NCBI RefSeq assembly: GCF_005503015.1 | Contig: NZ_SCOL01000001.1 | Coordinates: 1,984,001 to 2,048,000 of the forward strand | Reading direction: 5' to 3' | Length of the DNA stretch: 64,000 nucleotides | From: Bacillus sp. E(2018) | GTDB taxonomy: Bacteria > Bacillota > Bacilli > Bacillales > Fictibacillaceae | In this document: piece after piece, positions 26,057 to 34,603 of the stretch | How the letters are laid out: every line of letters begins with the position of its first letter | Numbering within the stretch: position 1 is the first letter of the stretch | The notes under the pieces: generated by a model | Told to the model about the DNA's origin: nothing | Databases searched by the model: none | Seen by the model: the letters and a program-made list of their open reading frames with translations, nothing else | Made by a program: the position numbers and the translations under genes

Positions 26057-27303
26057 TGGAAAATCCAAAGAGTAAATGGAAATATCCCTCCCTATTATTA
26101 TCTGCGGTGGGTATTTCATATATTGGTGACTTTATCTACTTAGTTTCTTTAAATTTATTTATCTTTGCAAAAACGGAATCTGTTGCAGCAGTTGCTGGTT
26201 TATGGTTAATCGGCCCTCTAGCTGGAATCGTGACAAGCTTATGGTCAGGAAGTTTGATCGATCGATTAAATAAAAAAACAATCATGATAATCACTGATAT
26301 TATGCGCGCGCTACTCGTTGCCTGTATCCCCTTCTTAACAGAATTGTGGATGATTTATACGATCTTGTTTGCCGTTAGCCTCTGTAGTTCATTCTTTAAT
26401 CCAGCATCTTCAGCCTACACTGTTCAACTCGTACCGAAAGAAAAACGGCTGCGCTATAATTCAATTTCTTCTGTTCTAACGACTGGTGCACTTGTTATCG
26501 GACCGGCTATTGCTGGGGCACTCGTCCATTTTGGTTCATATAACTTTGCGATCTGGTGTAATGCAGTTTCCTTTGTTTTATCAGCATGCATTCTCTCTTT
26601 TCTACCAAGTTTATATGATAAACAAACAGATTCTACTTCTCGTTCTAACAAACTAAACATAATGATTGATGACTGGCGAATAGTAGGTGACTTTCTAAGA
26701 AAACAACGATTGTTTTTAGCTACCTACATCCTTTTTCAATTAATCATGACCTTAGCTGTAGCTCTAGATTCTCAAGAAGTCGTTTTCACACAAACCATTA
26801 TTGGGCTTACAGAAAGCCAATATAGTTTGCTTGTGAGTATAACTGGAATTGGCTATTTAACCGGATCTTTACTTCTCGCTGTAATGGCTAATAAATTTCC
26901 TGTTCCCTACCTTATTGGCTTTGCTTCCACGCTTTTTAGTTTAGGGTATGGAATTTATGCCTTCTCTCATTCATTCTTTTCCGCATGTATAGGTTTTATT
27001 ATTCTAGGTTTCTTTTCATCATTTGCTAACACCGGATTCCAAACTTTTTTCCAACAAAGTATTCCGTCTAACAAAATGGGAAGAGTTGGAGCTACGTTAG
27101 GGTTTTTTCAAAGTATAAGTCTTATCGTTATCATCCTATTTGCTAGTTTCTTAAGTGAGTGGTTAAATGTTAAAGAAGTTGTCATCGGAATATCTCTATT
27201 CATCATCTGTTTTGCCGTAACACTTAATGTGTTAATGTACTTTTATCACAATAAAAAAGAAAATTATCATAAAGATGCAAAACAAAAAGAGCTAGCACAT
27301 TAA
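26056..27303 (+). CDS. MFS efflux transporter
   Basis: 415-residue, 12-helix MFS protein. The motif A region LWSGSLIDRLNKKT follows helix 2, typical of drug:H+ antiporters of the MFS_3 (enterobactin/macrolide exporter-like) type. Chosen start is ATG 26056, 8 nt after AGGAG and coupled to the regulator upstream. Substrate unknown. Confidence 0.88.
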   Translation: MENPKSKWKYPSLLLSAVGISYIGDFIYLVSLNLFIFAKTESVAAVAGLWLIGPLAGIVTSLWSGSLIDRLNKKTIMIITDIMRALLVACIPFLTELWMIYTILFAVSLCSSFFNPASSAYTVQLVPKEKRLRYNSISSVLTTGALVIGPAIAGALVHFGSYNFAIWCNAVSFVLSACILSFLPSLYDKQTDSTSRSNKLNIMIDDWRIVGDFLRKQRLFLATYILFQLIMTLAVALDSQEVVFTQTIIGLTESQYSLLVSITGIGYLTGSLLLAVMANKFPVPYLIGFASTLFSLGYGIYAFSHSFFSACIGFIILGFFSSFANTGFQTFFQQSIPSNKMGRVGATLGFFQSISLIVIILFASFLSEWLNVKEVVIGISLFIICFAVTLNVLMYFYHNKKENYHKDAKQKELAH

Positions 27304-27317
27304 TTAGTGCTAGCTTT
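27289..27317. terminator. Terminator after MFS gene
   Basis: Stem AGCTAGCAC/GTGCTAGCT (27290-27298 with 27307-27315) overlapping the MFS stop codon; shared with the convergent HAD gene. Confidence 0.75.
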
Positions 27318-27320
27318 AGA

Positions 27321-28010
27321 TTAATAGATTGTAATTGATTTTATGCTCTCATGAAGCAGTAAGTCTTGTGGTTTTTTGAGTTTTGGATAACCTGTCGTTC
27401 TCTCACTGATCACTGTTGGCAAAAACCAAGTTGCTTGAAGTGCTGTCATTTCTGCTTCTGTTGCACCTCTTAATTCGTCAGATCCACCGTCACCAATAAA
27501 TACTGATTCTTGTGGTATTACACCAAGCTTTTCACAAGCCAGTTGATAGATTTCTTTTTGCGGTTTCGCTACTCGTACCTCATAGGAGAAAATTACTTCA
27601 TCAAAGTAGACTGGCAGTTCAGTTGTTTCCCAGGCAACCACTTCTTCTGGAGCAGCATTTGAGATCAGACCGAGCTTCAACCCATTAGATTTTAAAGTTT
27701 GAAGAAGTTCTATCACCTGTGGATCGATCTCTTGAAAAGGAATATTTTTCGCTGCCAACCTTCCTTGGTGAACATGCTCGATCGCTTCTAAGTTTGGTGT
27801 AATTCCCTGTGAATCTAAAATATCTCTTAACACACTCTGGTGATTTGGAAACGCTCCACTCATTCTACGCTCTCTTCTAACGTCCCACTCTACTTTAAAC
27901 ATATCTTTATTTAATCCTAAAGGTTCAATAGAATACTTGGCTTTTTTACGTCCATCTTTCCATTCCGTAATTAATGTTTCATATAGATCAAAGAAAACTG
28001 CTTTAACCAA
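27321..28010 (-). CDS. HAD-family hydrolase
   Basis: 229-residue haloacid-dehalogenase-type hydrolase. Motif I is FFDLYETLI, where the nucleophile is Asp8 but the usual second Asp is Glu/Thr-shifted (DLYET). Motif II is LISNA, motif III lies around AKPQKEIY, and motif IV is FIGDGGSDE. A cap of subfamily I separates motifs I and II. Probable phosphatase; substrate unknown. TTG start at 28010 follows GGGGAG; 14 nt before it ends the upstream GNAT gene. Confidence 0.85.
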   Translation of the reverse strand: MVKAVFFDLYETLITEWKDGRKKAKYSIEPLGLNKDMFKVEWDVRRERRMSGAFPNHQSVLRDILDSQGITPNLEAIEHVHQGRLAAKNIPFQEIDPQVIELLQTLKSNGLKLGLISNAAPEEVVAWETTELPVYFDEVIFSYEVRVAKPQKEIYQLACEKLGVIPQESVFIGDGGSDELRGATEAEMTALQATWFLPTVISERTTGYPKLKKPQDLLLHESIKSITIY

Positions 28011-28024
28011 GGTTTCTCCCCCTA

Positions 28025-28588
28025 TTAAAAAATCTTTGCATAAACACTCGTATCTCGCAGTTTTGTTGTTGAACCAACCTCCAATGAATCATTGCGCAGA
28101 ATTCCTTCCAATGTAAATCCTAACCGTTCAGGAATGGCTGCACTTTTATTATTTTGAGTATCACAGCGAATCTCAATTCGACGTGCTTTAAGCTCATTAG
28201 CAGCAAACTCGGTAATTCCTTCAACTGCCTCTGTCATATATCCTTTTCCTGCATAGCGAGTATCAATCCAATAACCAATCTCGAACTTTGGAATTTCCCA
28301 ATTAATACGGTGTAATCCTGATGAGGCAACCAGATTTCCGTTTTCTTTTAAAAACACGAGCAACCGCAGATCTTCTCTGCTTAAAAACTTCAGATGCGCT
28401 TCTCGAATATTTACTTCTACGTCTTCCTCTGTTTGTTCAAAATGGGCAAACGGAAGCCACGGTTTTAATTCGTCTAGTGAAGCATGAATCGCTTCAAACA
28501 TCGCTTTACCATCTCCAGGCTTCGGCATACGAATAAGGAGTCGTTCGGTTGTAAATTCAGTTGGGAAATCTATTAAAATAGGATTCAT
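28025..28588 (-). CDS. GNAT acetyltransferase, RimJ/RimL type
   Basis: 187 residues with TERLLIRMPKPGD at the start, the acetyl-CoA loop RYAGKGYMTEAVEG and NNKSAAIPERLGF near the end. GGAGGTACAAC precedes the ATG. Co-directional with the ECF41 gene upstream (20 nt gap) and HAD gene downstream, so possibly part of the same transcript. Substrate unknown. Confidence 0.88.
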   Translation of the reverse strand: MNPILIDFPTEFTTERLLIRMPKPGDGKAMFEAIHASLDELKPWLPFAHFEQTEEDVEVNIREAHLKFLSREDLRLLVFLKENGNLVASSGLHRINWEIPKFEIGYWIDTRYAGKGYMTEAVEGITEFAANELKARRIEIRCDTQNNKSAAIPERLGFTLEGILRNDSLEVGSTTKLRDTSVYAKIF

Positions 28589-28608
28589 GTTGTACCTCCA
28601 AGAATCTT

Positions 28609-29475
28609 TTAAGTAAGATGAGTGAGTTTGTCAGGGTTTACTACCCAATAAATAGTCTGAATCAGGTCATTCTGAATCTGTAAAGATAGAACTCCAAATA
28701 CTTGATGCTCTGCATATAGTACAATTCCTGGTTCGCCGTTAACAATCGTATATTTAAATGAAAAGTCTTCCTTTGCTTTTGCCATGATTCCCATGTAAAA
28801 GCGAGAGATTCGTTCTGCTCCCAAGATTGGAACAAGAGCAGCTTTTGTTTTCCCACCGCCATCTGATAGGAGTTTCGCATCCACAGCAAGCAAGCTTAAT
28901 AGTTTGCTGACATTTCCTGAAACGACAGCTGATACAAATTGTTCAGTTAGTGCGGATGCTTTTGAAGGAGACAACTGAGCAATTGTATGATTGCCTATCG
29001 CCTTTTTTGCGCGATGAAAGATCTGTCTGCAGTTCGAACTACTTTTCCCAATCACTTCTGAAATCAACTGATAATCATACTCTAAGACTTCCCGAAGCAA
29101 AAATACAGCACGTTCTGTTTCTGATAGCTGCTCTAATAAAAGTAGGTATGCTGTAGAGAGCGATTCTTTCATCACATAACGTGATGCCGGATCATCATTG
29201 TTGTCTGTTACTAGTGGTTCTGGAAGCCAAGGTCCTACATATGTTTCTCGTTGCTTACGCGCAGATTTGAGCAGATCAATACAGCGATTCGTCACGATTT
29301 TACAAAGATAAGCTTTAGGATTCTGAACAGGATCCATTGGTTGTTCACTCCAAGTAATGTATACATCTTGCACGATATCTTCCGCATCTTGCACACTTCC
29401 TAGCATTCGATATGCTAATGAAAACAAGAGGGATTTATATGTGATAAATAACTGCTCCGGATGGACATCGTTCAT
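28609..29475 (-). CDS. ECF41-group sigma factor with SnoaL-like domain
   Basis: 288 residues. Region 2 (about 10-75) contains AYRMLGSVQDAEDIVQDV; region 4 (about 110-165) follows; the C-terminal SnoaL-like domain (about 170-288) regulates sigma activity in place of a separate anti-sigma factor. The three hallmarks of ECF41 are all present: WLPEP (83-87), DGGGK (near 207) and NPDKL (near 280). It lies 3 nt after an oxidoreductase gene, the usual partner class. The promoter of the pair matches the ECF41 consensus, indicating autoregulation. Confidence 0.93.
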   Translation of the reverse strand: MNDVHPEQLFITYKSLLFSLAYRMLGSVQDAEDIVQDVYITWSEQPMDPVQNPKAYLCKIVTNRCIDLLKSARKQRETYVGPWLPEPLVTDNNDDPASRYVMKESLSTAYLLLLEQLSETERAVFLLREVLEYDYQLISEVIGKSSSNCRQIFHRAKKAIGNHTIAQLSPSKASALTEQFVSAVVSGNVSKLLSLLAVDAKLLSDGGGKTKAALVPILGAERISRFYMGIMAKAKEDFSFKYTIVNGEPGIVLYAEHQVFGVLSLQIQNDLIQTIYWVVNPDKLTHLT

Positions 29476-29478
29476 TCA

Positions 29479-30768
29479 TTAAGCCTCCCTTCGAAAACGG
29501 TTTATTCCTTCATGCTCTATAATGGCTTTCGCAGCTCTTTTAGCGCTAGCAAACGCTGCATCCACCAACATTTCTCCATGTCCTGCTCCGTCTCCAGCAA
29601 TGTATAGTCCAGGTATTTCAGGTATACTCGGACCAAAATATGGATTGTCTTTTATGCTGATTATGTCTTGTACGACTATCATTCTTGGTAAAAACTGCTG
29701 AGCTACAAGTTCTTTTCTCCATCCCGGCTGCATGAGATCAAGAATACTTTCAAGCTCTTTTTTATGACAATCTGCACTCCCTTCATTCTTAGTCCCTAAA
29801 TATTTTATTAATTGAATAACACTCTTCCCGTCATCGCTTAACGAGCAAGCTCGAGAATGGTTAGAGAACAGAATATGCTGATCAATTCCTATCGCAAAAT
29901 GTTGATTTGATCTTGGTAGTTTTTTTAATGCTACGTCTAAGCATGCTGCATATACGGGTGAAGCTTGTTGATTCCACGTCTCTAGCAGTGTGCCTACTGA
30001 ATTCTTCACCAATTTCATGGATTGCTCAGGTCCTGTTGTTAGAATTACATTTGAAACTTCGAGGGTATCTCCATCTGAACAGAGAAGTTGATGCTTCATT
30101 CCATAATTAATAGATGTAATTTTCTTGTTTGTATAAATGGTTACTCGAGAAGTCAAAGCCTTATTGCGAAGACTTTCTACAATGGATTGCCATCCATTGT
30201 TCACATACAGAACCCCCTTCAGACCCTGTTGAACTTGTTGGATAGCTGCATTCGCTAATAGCTGATCGTAATCTATACAATATGTTGATGTTCTGGTCAA
30301 TGCGTAAAAGACGTTACGTACTATTGGATTCTTGATTTCTTTTTCAGCCCATTCTCGAAAACTCATACGAGGGATTGTTGCAGCGTCAATCGTTTTAAGC
30401 TTTAACATAACTCTGACCAATTCCGTCTTGTTAGACCATGTTAAAAGTTTTGTTTTGACCATTGCACCTAATGATCCTGGCAGTTCAAAGAGTTCATTAT
30501 TCCAAATCGCGTATCCATTGGTATCAGGAACTGCTCCAGATACATTGATTTCTAACTCATTTAAAATTCTCTCAGCTGCTCCTCCTCTATATAATGCATG
30601 CCCACCTAAATTAAACAGTGCTCCGTTTTTTGAGATGGTCTGTGCACGACCTCCTAATTGGCTAGCTTTCTCTAGTACTAAGACAGACTTTCCTGCTTGT
30701 GCTAAATATACGGCAGAAGTTAAACCCGCTATTCCGCCCCCAACAATCGCCACATCAAATGTATTCAT
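29479..30768 (-). CDS. FAD-dependent amine-oxidase/desaturase-like oxidoreductase
   Basis: 429 residues. The dinucleotide site VAIVGGGIAGLTSAVYLAQAG (about 6-26) and LGGRAQT are as in phytoene-desaturase-like flavoproteins; GLYIAGDGAG near 390 completes the FAD site. It is the first gene of the ECF41 operon. ECF41 factors are typically linked to carboxymuconolactone decarboxylase, oxidoreductase or epimerase genes, and this fills that role. Substrate unknown. Confidence 0.88.
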   Translation of the reverse strand: MNTFDVAIVGGGIAGLTSAVYLAQAGKSVLVLEKASQLGGRAQTISKNGALFNLGGHALYRGGAAERILNELEINVSGAVPDTNGYAIWNNELFELPGSLGAMVKTKLLTWSNKTELVRVMLKLKTIDAATIPRMSFREWAEKEIKNPIVRNVFYALTRTSTYCIDYDQLLANAAIQQVQQGLKGVLYVNNGWQSIVESLRNKALTSRVTIYTNKKITSINYGMKHQLLCSDGDTLEVSNVILTTGPEQSMKLVKNSVGTLLETWNQQASPVYAACLDVALKKLPRSNQHFAIGIDQHILFSNHSRACSLSDDGKSVIQLIKYLGTKNEGSADCHKKELESILDLMQPGWRKELVAQQFLPRMIVVQDIISIKDNPYFGPSIPEIPGLYIAGDGAGHGEMLVDAAFASAKRAAKAIIEHEGINRFRREA

Positions 30769-30800
30769 GTATCATCACCACTTTCTGATTTTACACACAT

Positions 30801-30827
30801 GACGATACTGGCGTTTGCTTTGTGACA
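30801..30827 (-). promoter_or_regulatory. ECF41-type promoter
   Basis: Minus-strand TGTCACA (30827-30821), 16-bp spacer, CGTC (30804-30801). This is exactly the published ECF41 consensus TGTCACA-N16-CGTC, 33 bp before the oxidoreductase start. Confidence 0.9.
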
Positions 30828-30842
30828 GGAAATCTGAATTTT

Positions 30843-30867
30843 GTTTACATAAAGTAGTAAGGGGTAA
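30843..30867 (+). promoter_or_regulatory. SigB-like promoter of the universal stress gene
   Basis: GTTTAC (30843-30848), 13-bp spacer, GGGTAA (30862-30867); SigB consensus is GTTTAA-N12-15-GGGTAT. It points at the usp gene 60 bp downstream. Confidence 0.65.
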
Positions 30868-30929
30868 ATATTTTATAAGGTAACATTTTATTACACGTTG
30901 CCAAATCTGCAAGAAAGGAGATCAACGTG

Positions 30930-31382
30930 ATGTTATATACCAAGATTCTGGTTGCTTTTGACGGCTCTGAAGGAAGTTACACCGCTCTTCATAATGGTAA
31001 TGAGATTGCACGGCACACGGGTGCTGAGCTAACGTTGCTTTATGTGACCAATGAAATGGTCCTTCCGTTGTATGGCGGTGTTCACCCAGGCGGTGTTGCG
31101 AGTTCGACAGTTGAAGTACGAGAAGCAGAAATTTTGGAGCAAAGTCATGGTGAAGAAATCCTAAACAGAGCTTTAGGACGTGTTGATCCTGATATAAAGA
31201 CAACATCAGCCATATTGCACGGCGACCCAACTACCACGATTTGTGGATATGCGGATAGCCATAACATCGATCTCATCGTCATCGGTAATCGAGGCTATAG
31301 CGGATTTAAAAAGTTCTTCTTAGGAAGCGTTAGTCAAAAAGTAGTTTCTAACGCTCATCAACCTGTACTTGTTTCCAAATAA
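30930..31382 (+). CDS. Universal stress protein (UspA family)
   Basis: 150 residues, one Usp domain. ILVAFDGSEGS opens the fold and the ATP-binding G-x2-G-x9-G-S/T pattern is clear in GNRGYSGFKKFFLGS near the end. Cytosolic stress-survival protein; the exact action is unknown in the family. AGGAG lies 9 nt before ATG 30930 (a GTG at 30927 is an alternative). A SigB-like promoter upstream fits general-stress induction. Confidence 0.92.
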   Translation: MLYTKILVAFDGSEGSYTALHNGNEIARHTGAELTLLYVTNEMVLPLYGGVHPGGVASSTVEVREAEILEQSHGEEILNRALGRVDPDIKTTSAILHGDPTTTICGYADSHNIDLIVIGNRGYSGFKKFFLGSVSQKVVSNAHQPVLVSK

Positions 31383-31395
31383 CACTCGTTTAGTT

Positions 31396-31426
31396 CGAGG
31401 AGCCACAGAAAAAGGTGAGCTCCTCT
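31396..31426. terminator. Shared terminator
   Basis: Stem GAGGAGC/GCTCCTC (31397-31403 with 31419-31425), T-rich flank on the plus strand; between convergent genes. Confidence 0.75.
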
Positions 31427-31429
31427 ATT

Positions 31430-32134
31430 TTATTCGACCATTTCAGATACCTTTTTAAAGGTATACCCCTTTTTCTTCAAATCCTGAATGATTCCTTTTA
31501 CAGATTCCATTGATTCTCGGCGGCTTTCATACATCACATGCAACAGAATAATTGACCCAGGCTGAATATTTTGCGTAACATGCTTTATTATTTTGGTGGA
31601 ATCAGATGCTACTTCTGGATAGGTTTCTGGTTCTATGTTCCAAAGAATTGTCTTTCGATCATGCTTATCTAAATAGTACGGCAGTCCAATTAACTTTTTT
31701 CCATATGGAGGACGAAACTGAATCTTCCCTTCATATCCTGCTTTGCGAATCAACTCATCTGTTTTCTCAATCTCACCTTTAATATAAGAAGGTGTTTTTA
31801 ATACCATTCGCTCATGAGAATAAGAATGATTTCCGAGCTCATGCCCTTCTGACACGATTTCTTTTGCTTCTTTCAGGTTCTCTTCCATTTCCCTTCCCGT
31901 TACAAAAAATGTGGCTTTAACTTCTTCTTCTTTTAATATCGTTAAGATTTGATCTGTTAGATCTGTTGGTCCATCATCAAACGTTAAGGCAACTACTTTC
32001 TCAGAAGTATCAGCACTTGTTACTAAACCTCCAAAAAATTGAAAGTCTCTCGAACTGCTTACCTTTAAACCGCTGTATGCCAATCCAATCAATAGGATAA
32101 TTGCAACACTTACGTATATTCCTATTTTCTTCAT
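31430..32134 (-). CDS. Membrane-anchored polysaccharide deacetylase
   Basis: 234 residues. One N-terminal helix (about 4-22) anchors a NodB-type domain outside the cell. Motif 1 TFDDGPT, motif 2 HSYSHERM (HxxxH metal ligands), motif 3 RPPYG and motif 5 LLH are all intact. It should remove N-acetyl groups from peptidoglycan or another sugar polymer, as in B. subtilis PdaA/YlxY-type enzymes. Likely monocistronic. Confidence 0.9.
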   Translation of the reverse strand: MKKIGIYVSVAIILLIGLAYSGLKVSSSRDFQFFGGLVTSADTSEKVVALTFDDGPTDLTDQILTILKEEEVKATFFVTGREMEENLKEAKEIVSEGHELGNHSYSHERMVLKTPSYIKGEIEKTDELIRKAGYEGKIQFRPPYGKKLIGLPYYLDKHDRKTILWNIEPETYPEVASDSTKIIKHVTQNIQPGSIILLHVMYESRRESMESVKGIIQDLKKKGYTFKKVSEMVE

Positions 32135-32166
32135 TCACTTCTCCTCATTCAATGTTATGTATCTAG

Positions 32167-32673
32167 CTATTGATCAGAATACCAATATCTTGTTAAATCA
32201 GTCGTAACTGAGCTATATCCATTTTGACGCAGCATAGCTGTAATATTACCTCGATGATAGGCGCCATGAGTAGTGATATGCAACAACATTTCAGCGATAC
32301 TCGTTTCCCTTCTTCCCGCCCATGGCGTATCGAGTGTTAGCACCTTGTCCAAATCAATTTCATTGTTAAGAAACTCCATATATTGAAGGGTTAATTTATT
32401 ATACATCCCAATCATCTCTTCAATGCTCTTTGTATCGGACTCAACTTTTTTGATCTCGAGTGCTTCTTGCATACTAGTCCCCGTAATGATATGAAACCAA
32501 AGCTGATCAACGATGTACATATGCGAAACTACCTTCGAGATGGATGAGATGGATGGGAAAACACTCTGCACGGTCTGGTGATACACTTCATCTTCAAGTT
32601 CTGATAACCGATGGAACAACTCCTTGTTCGCCCAAACGTGATAATCGTACATTTTCATAGCATGATGTGTCAT
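32167..32673 (-). CDS. DinB-family protein
   Basis: 168 residues of a four-helix DinB/YfiT-like fold. The three metal-binding His are in VVSHMY (about 51), and in HITTHGAYHRGN near 135-143. Members are thiol-dependent enzymes or of unknown role; a function cannot be given. ATG start after GGGAGGGG. Confidence 0.85.
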   Translation of the reverse strand: MTHHAMKMYDYHVWANKELFHRLSELEDEVYHQTVQSVFPSISSISKVVSHMYIVDQLWFHIITGTSMQEALEIKKVESDTKSIEEMIGMYNKLTLQYMEFLNNEIDLDKVLTLDTPWAGRRETSIAEMLLHITTHGAYHRGNITAMLRQNGYSSVTTDLTRYWYSDQ

Positions 32674-32822
32674 AATGCCCCTCCCTTATTCTCCTTATTG
32701 CTTCTTTGCCTATTTTCGACAACGCGACAAAATCCCCTCTAATTTTTATAATTAGGAAGGAACTGGGACTGTATTGCAGAACTTTTACATAACAGATATT
32801 TTTATGGTATGAGGAGAACATG

Positions 32823-32849
32823 ATGAATCATTTCGAGCACGAGATATAA
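32823..32849 (+). CDS. Possible 8-aa leader peptide of methyltransferase
   Basis: MNHFEHEI, preceded by GAGGAGA 5-6 nt before the ATG and by a candidate promoter TTGCAG (32774-32779), 17 bp, TATTTT (32797-32802). It lies just before a hairpin that hides the ribosome site of the methyltransferase gene, as in erm/cat-type leaders. Confidence 0.4.
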   Translation: MNHFEHEI

Positions 32850-32869
32850 AACGGCTATTCCGCTAGGGG

Positions 32870-32922
32870 ACCTCCAAAAAAAAACGGATAAACTCGTATT
32901 TCAAATTTAAACTTTTGGAGGT
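32870..32922 (+). promoter_or_regulatory. Hairpin covering the methyltransferase ribosome binding site
   Basis: ACCTCCAAAA (32870-32879) pairs perfectly with TTTTGGAGGT (32913-32922). The right arm contains GGAGGT, the ribosome site 6 nt before ATG 32929. The loop is 33 nt. Confidence 0.55.
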
Positions 32923-32928
32923 GCACGT

Positions 32929-33690
32929 ATGAAACGTGATGTAGATTTTGAAATGTATATTAAGGAAGTTAAGAAACCATTCTCAGGTTGGGATTTTTCA
33001 TATATAACTGAATCTGGTCGAATGGCGAGTGGCATGCTTTCTTGGTCGTATGGCAGTATGGTGACCCCACTCATCGGTAAAGTGTCATCGATGCTTGACA
33101 TGGGTACTGGAGGAGGGGAGCTTTTGTCCAAACTCCAACCGTTTCCAGCAGTAGTTTGTGCAACAGAAGGATATCCGCCAAACGTCTCAATAGCTAAAGA
33201 AAATCTTGAACCTCTTGGTGTGCAAGTTTTTCAAATTGGTGATGACGATCTTCTTCCTTTTGAAGATCATACGTTTGACCTTATCATTAATAAACACGAA
33301 TCCTTTTCTCCACTTGAAGTAAAACGCACATTAACGGATGGTGGAATTTTTCTCACGCAACAAGTGGGCGGTTCAGATTGTGCTGAGATTAATACATTGC
33401 TTGGATATCCTATCAATGAAGAATTTTCACATTGGAATTTACGTTTTGCTGAAAATGAACTGCGGGAAAATGGATTTGAGATATTGGAAGCAAAAGAAGA
33501 ATTTCCTGTTCAGCGCTTTTATGATATTGGTGCCCTGCTCTATTACTTAGATGCGATACCTTGGCAGGTACCCGAGTTTAAAATAGAAAATTCAGTGGAA
33601 AAGCTGCGTCACATTCATGATCTGATCCAAATGAATGGGTACCTAGAAGTGAAACAGCATCGTTTTCTTATAAAAGCGAGAAAAAAGTAA
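32929..33690 (+). CDS. Class I SAM-dependent methyltransferase
   Basis: 253 residues. Motif I LDMGTGGGELLSKL (about 56-69) binds S-adenosylmethionine; motif II acidic residue ATEGYPPN; motif IV FDLIINKHESFSPLE. The family is related to small-molecule and rRNA methyltransferases, but no catalytic NPPY-type motif for nucleic acid bases is seen, so the substrate stays open. A hairpin that hides its ribosome site and a short upstream ORF suggest translational control of the type used by antibiotic-resistance methylases. Confidence 0.85.
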   Translation: MKRDVDFEMYIKEVKKPFSGWDFSYITESGRMASGMLSWSYGSMVTPLIGKVSSMLDMGTGGGELLSKLQPFPAVVCATEGYPPNVSIAKENLEPLGVQVFQIGDDDLLPFEDHTFDLIINKHESFSPLEVKRTLTDGGIFLTQQVGGSDCAEINTLLGYPINEEFSHWNLRFAENELRENGFEILEAKEEFPVQRFYDIGALLYYLDAIPWQVPEFKIENSVEKLRHIHDLIQMNGYLEVKQHRFLIKARKK

Positions 33691-33699
33691 GGAATATTA

Positions 33700-33748
33700 A
33701 AAAGCTGGCACAGCAATCGTTCGAATTGAACGCGCTGAGCCAGCTTTT
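33700..33748 (+). terminator. Terminator after methyltransferase
   Basis: AAAAGCTGGC/GCCAGCTTTT (33700-33709 with 33739-33748) plus inner AGC/GCT and GTTC/GAAC stems. Confidence 0.8.
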
Positions 33749-33788
33749 CTTAAGAATGTTGTGGTGTTTCGTTTGTAAGATATAGATT

Positions 33789-33905
33789 TACTGTCCAGTT
33801 TTTTCAAAATACTGTCCAGTTTTCTAAATTTACTGTCCACTTTTGAGGTTTTACTGTCCACTTATCTTCATTTACTGTCCACTTTCAACATTTTACTGTC
33901 CACTT
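33789..33905. repeat. 21-bp phased array C (word TACTGTCCA)
   Basis: Six perfect copies of TACTGTCCA begin at 33789, 33810, 33831, 33852, 33873 and 33894, exactly 21 bp apart; four of the spacers begin CTT. It lies between two convergent genes and ends within 12 bp of the YrrS-like stop. Array D (54.6 kb) has the same word on the other strand. Confidence 0.95.
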
Positions 33906-33914
33906 ATGCAGAAA

Positions 33915-34553
33915 CTACTTCTGAACACTTTTTACCATCCAGCCTTTTTCATCGACCCACTCAAGGTTAACCGTGTATTTTTCATTTGGCTGTTTGTTCG
34001 GACTTACTTCTGCGACAGATTTCTGTGGGCCACCACCATTTGCAATTTTCCACACTGTCATGTTTTCATCAAGTCCTGTAGCAAGACGAATCGCTTTCAG
34101 TTTTTCATTCCAGTCTACGCTGCCTTCATCATAACTTGATGTATGAGGACCAGTTTGCGAAGTACCAATCGGTTCATTTAAAACAGGTTTATCACCTGAA
34201 GCTTGTTGTTTTTTCTTTTCTGCTTGAGCCTTTTCTGCTTTTTTCTTTTTGTCGGCTTCTTTTTCAGGATCTATGCCAATCTCTTCAGAAGGTTCTTGTT
34301 GCTTGGATTTTTCCGGATTGTTTGCTTCTTTCTCTTCACGTTCCTCGTCTTCATAAGCACTTTCGTTATCAGGCTGAAGTTTTACCACTTTATGTTTTGG
34401 TTCTTTATTTGTTTCTTCTTTCTTAGGCTCTTCTTCACTGCCCATGAGCAGCGCATCTTTTGGCAAGAATAATAATGCTAAAAGAACAGCTCCTAACGCA
34501 CTGAATAAAACCACATTTCTCTTGTTTGACTTCTTGCGCTCTGATCTTCTCAT
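33915..34553 (-). CDS. YrrS-family (DUF1510) membrane protein
   Basis: 212 residues: a basic N-terminus, one membrane helix (about 14-30), a long Glu/Lys-rich region (about 40-120) and a compact C-terminal DUF1510 domain (about 135-212, VNLEWVDEKGWMVKSVQK at the end). In B. subtilis yrrS sits beside a penicillin-binding protein gene; here it is alone. The role is unknown, probably at the cell wall. Confidence 0.85.
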   Translation of the reverse strand: MRRSERKKSNKRNVVLFSALGAVLLALLFLPKDALLMGSEEEPKKEETNKEPKHKVVKLQPDNESAYEDEEREEKEANNPEKSKQQEPSEEIGIDPEKEADKKKKAEKAQAEKKKQQASGDKPVLNEPIGTSQTGPHTSSYDEGSVDWNEKLKAIRLATGLDENMTVWKIANGGGPQKSVAEVSPNKQPNEKYTVNLEWVDEKGWMVKSVQK

Positions 34554-34603
34554 CTATTACATTCACTCCTTCGTAACAACGTTCCCTTTCTTGATAAAAC
34601 AAA

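Noticed and set aside
33789..33905. CRISPR array
   Set aside because: The repeated unit is only 9-12 bp with 9-12 bp spacers; no cas genes, no leader, and other arrays with different words share the same step.
34136..34472. Plus-strand hydrophobic ORFs opposite the YrrS-like gene
   Set aside because: They are the antisense of a Lys/Glu-rich coding stretch, which automatically reads as Phe/Leu-rich; no ribosome site.
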